From JAJYLM01 sp964547905 (GTDB lineage Bacteria; JAMCPX01), in NCBI GenBank assembly GCA_964547905.1, contig CAZJPN010000087.1:1-32848 (forward strand): a DNA stretch of 32,848 bases, in the 5' to 3' direction. Of this stretch, positions 31,728 through 32,848 are shown one piece after another. Position numbers and translations under genes: made by a program. Position 1 is the stretch's first letter, and each line of letters starts with the position of its first letter. The notes below the pieces were generated by a model, which saw only the letters and a program-made list of their open reading frames with translations, made no database searches and was not told the origin of the DNA.

Positions 31728-32537
31728 ATGTACCCGATTCTGTTTCACTACGGACCAATAACTATTCACACGTACGGCGTTGCAATGGCAACAGCTTTTA
31801 TCGTTGCGATCTATCTCGCAACACGTAAAGGTAAAAAACTCGGCATGGACCCGAACATTGTCCTTGATATGAGCTTCTGGATCATGATCGGTTCTATCTT
31901 AGGCGCGAGAGTTGTATTCATAATAACATTATGGCATTACTATATGCAGCATCCGCTTGAGATGCTCGAGATCTGGAAAGGCGGGCTCGTTTTTTATGGA
32001 GGTTTATTCGGCGGAGTCCTTGCCATACTGATTTATATAAAATGGGTAAAAGCAAGCTTTTTTACATATGCAGACTTGATATCCCCATACCTCGGGCTTG
32101 GCTATGCGATACATCGTGCCTTTGGATGTTATATGAACGGCTGCTGTTTTGGTAAACCCACCACACTTCCATGGCCACTCGGTTCCGTATTCTCGCCTAA
32201 CAGTGATGCCGGGCTTGCCTATCCAGGCCAGAGGTTATACTCTACAGAACTTTTTGAGGCGGTTAACGGGTTGATCCTGTTTGGATTTTTATTATGGTAC
32301 GAAAAGAAATTCAAAAAGAATGACGGCGAGCTTGTAGGGCTTTTTCTGATTCTATATTCGTTTAACAGATTTATTATAGAATTTCTTAGGGGTGATACTA
32401 TCCGTGGATTTGTAGGCCCTCTATCAACATCACAGTTTATAGCAATACCCACATTTATGGTAGGATGGATAATATTTATCTGGGCAAGGACAAAGAAAAC
32501 AAAAAATGAATCTACCAAAGTACAGGGAAATAAATAA
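31728..32537 (+). CDS. lgt: Prolipoprotein diacylglyceryl transferase
   Basis: A 269-residue inner-membrane enzyme with about seven membrane helices that adds diacylglycerol from phosphatidylglycerol to the lipobox Cys of prolipoproteins, such as the one at 21964. Family features: ITIHTYGVAMATAFIVAIYL, LGARVVFII, GGLVFYGGLFGGVLA, then NGCCFGKPTTLPWPL, YSTELFEAVNGLILF and FNRFIIEFLRGD. The signature segment reads HRAFGCYMNGCCFG, the Cys-containing variant, where the canonical form has R-x-G-N-F-I-N-G-E. The Arg appears one residue earlier than in E. coli numbering. RBS AAAGGAG precedes ATG 31728. The 3' end overlaps the J-domain gene by 32 nt. Confidence 0.9.
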   Translation: MYPILFHYGPITIHTYGVAMATAFIVAIYLATRKGKKLGMDPNIVLDMSFWIMIGSILGARVVFIITLWHYYMQHPLEMLEIWKGGLVFYGGLFGGVLAILIYIKWVKASFFTYADLISPYLGLGYAIHRAFGCYMNGCCFGKPTTLPWPLGSVFSPNSDAGLAYPGQRLYSTELFEAVNGLILFGFLLWYEKKFKKNDGELVGLFLILYSFNRFIIEFLRGDTIRGFVGPLSTSQFIAIPTFMVGWIIFIWARTKKTKNESTKVQGNK

Positions 32538-32802
32538 AGCAAGAAGGATACTCGGATTACCTTATATAGCAACAATTGATCACATAAGGGATGCCTATCA
32601 CAGATTGGCCAGGGAGTATCATCCCGATAAATGTGAGGATAAGAATAAGGATTTTTGCACTAAAAAGATGGCAGAGATCAATTACGCTTATAGGCTATTA
32701 ATGGATTATACCCATAACTATAGATATTTTCTTACAGAGGATGAATACAAAAGACAGGATCCGGAATACGCGTTGAAAAGATTTTACAACTCATTTAAGT
32801 GA
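32506..32802 (+). CDS. Small J-domain (DnaJ-like) protein
   Basis: A 98-residue protein that is nearly all J-domain: ARRILGLPYIATIDHIRDAY, then LAREYHPDKCED with the HPD motif that stimulates Hsp70 ATPase, and MAEINYAYRLLMDY. There is no G/F linker, zinc finger or substrate domain, so it is a class III, J-only co-chaperone. It starts at ATG 32506 inside the end of lgt with a 32-nt overlap and no independent ribosome-binding site, implying translational coupling. The partner Hsp70 and client are unknown. Confidence 0.85.
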   Translation: MNLPKYREINKARRILGLPYIATIDHIRDAYHRLAREYHPDKCEDKNKDFCTKKMAEINYAYRLLMDYTHNYRYFLTEDEYKRQDPEYALKRFYNSFK

Positions 32803-32832
32803 AGTTCCTATAGCACGATATCGGAGGTGCAA

Positions 32833-32848
32833 ATGCTTGATACAATAT
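32833..32848 (+). CDS. Start of a further gene, cut by the window end
   Basis: ATG 32833 preceded by GGAGGT (32823-32828) begins an open frame (MLDTI) running off the window. Too short to identify; same strand and 30 nt after the J-domain gene. Confidence 0.5.

Overview
The window reads as a chromosomal stretch of a Gram-negative, probably anaerobic or microaerophilic bacterium of moderate to low GC. Evidence for an outer membrane is a TonB-dependent receptor, an O-antigen-ligase-type protein, a SPOR-domain protein and Lgt. Evidence for an iron-sulfur-rich metabolism is the split, ferredoxin-equipped glutamate synthase and an Fe-S-like Cys motif in a GMC oxidoreductase. The mix resembles Desulfobacterota/deltaproteobacterial or Nitrospirota genomes, but I cannot fix the phylum from sequence alone.

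Layout. (1) 135-3110, + strand: a decayed polyphosphate-type cassette (Ppx/GppA-HD, two tandem thymidylate-kinase-like genes, CHAD). All four genes are broken, yet the start/stop overlaps between them survive. (2) 3108-3468: a block of interspersed repeats, then a terminator for the minus-strand genes. (3) 3469-14218, minus strand, transcribed right to left: folK, a gluconate-dehydrogenase-subunit-3-like protein, a GMC oxidoreductase, a FabK/nitronate-monooxygenase flavoprotein, a small Cys protein, argS, a SPOR protein, aspS, and a Wzy/O-antigen-ligase-TPR protein. (4) 14328-15251, + strand: class II fructose-bisphosphate aldolase. (5) 15281-19643, minus strand: a metallo-beta-lactamase-fold hydrolase with a GlcD-type FAD oxidase, and a long-chain acyl-CoA synthetase. 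(6) 19788-26062, + strand: a cobalamin riboswitch followed by a BtuB-like receptor, a beta-propeller lipoprotein, and BtuF, BtuC and BtuD. This is a complete B12 uptake system; the lipoprotein is a candidate analogue of Bacteroides BtuG. (7) 26107-31475, + strand: a strong sigma70-like promoter, a 118-bp element with 17-bp inverted ends, and five genes encoding a split archaeal-type glutamate synthase (Fe-S/FMN core, ferredoxin, FAD/NAD oxidoreductase, glutaminase domain, GXGXG domain). (8) 31472-32848, + strand: repeats, then lgt, a J-domain protein and the start of another gene.

What stands out. The non-coding DNA is rich in short palindromic repeats of several families, and two have altered btuF itself: a perfect 30-bp palindrome encodes part of the signal peptide, and another repeat encodes about 35 C-terminal residues. 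The decayed cassette and the glutamate synthase cluster end in the same roughly 33-nt sequence, and an 11-nt motif (ACCCCGTTAGA) recurs at element ends around the glutamate synthase cluster and at the 3' end of the acyl-CoA synthetase gene. I saw no rRNA, tRNA, CRISPR array, intact transposase or phage gene.
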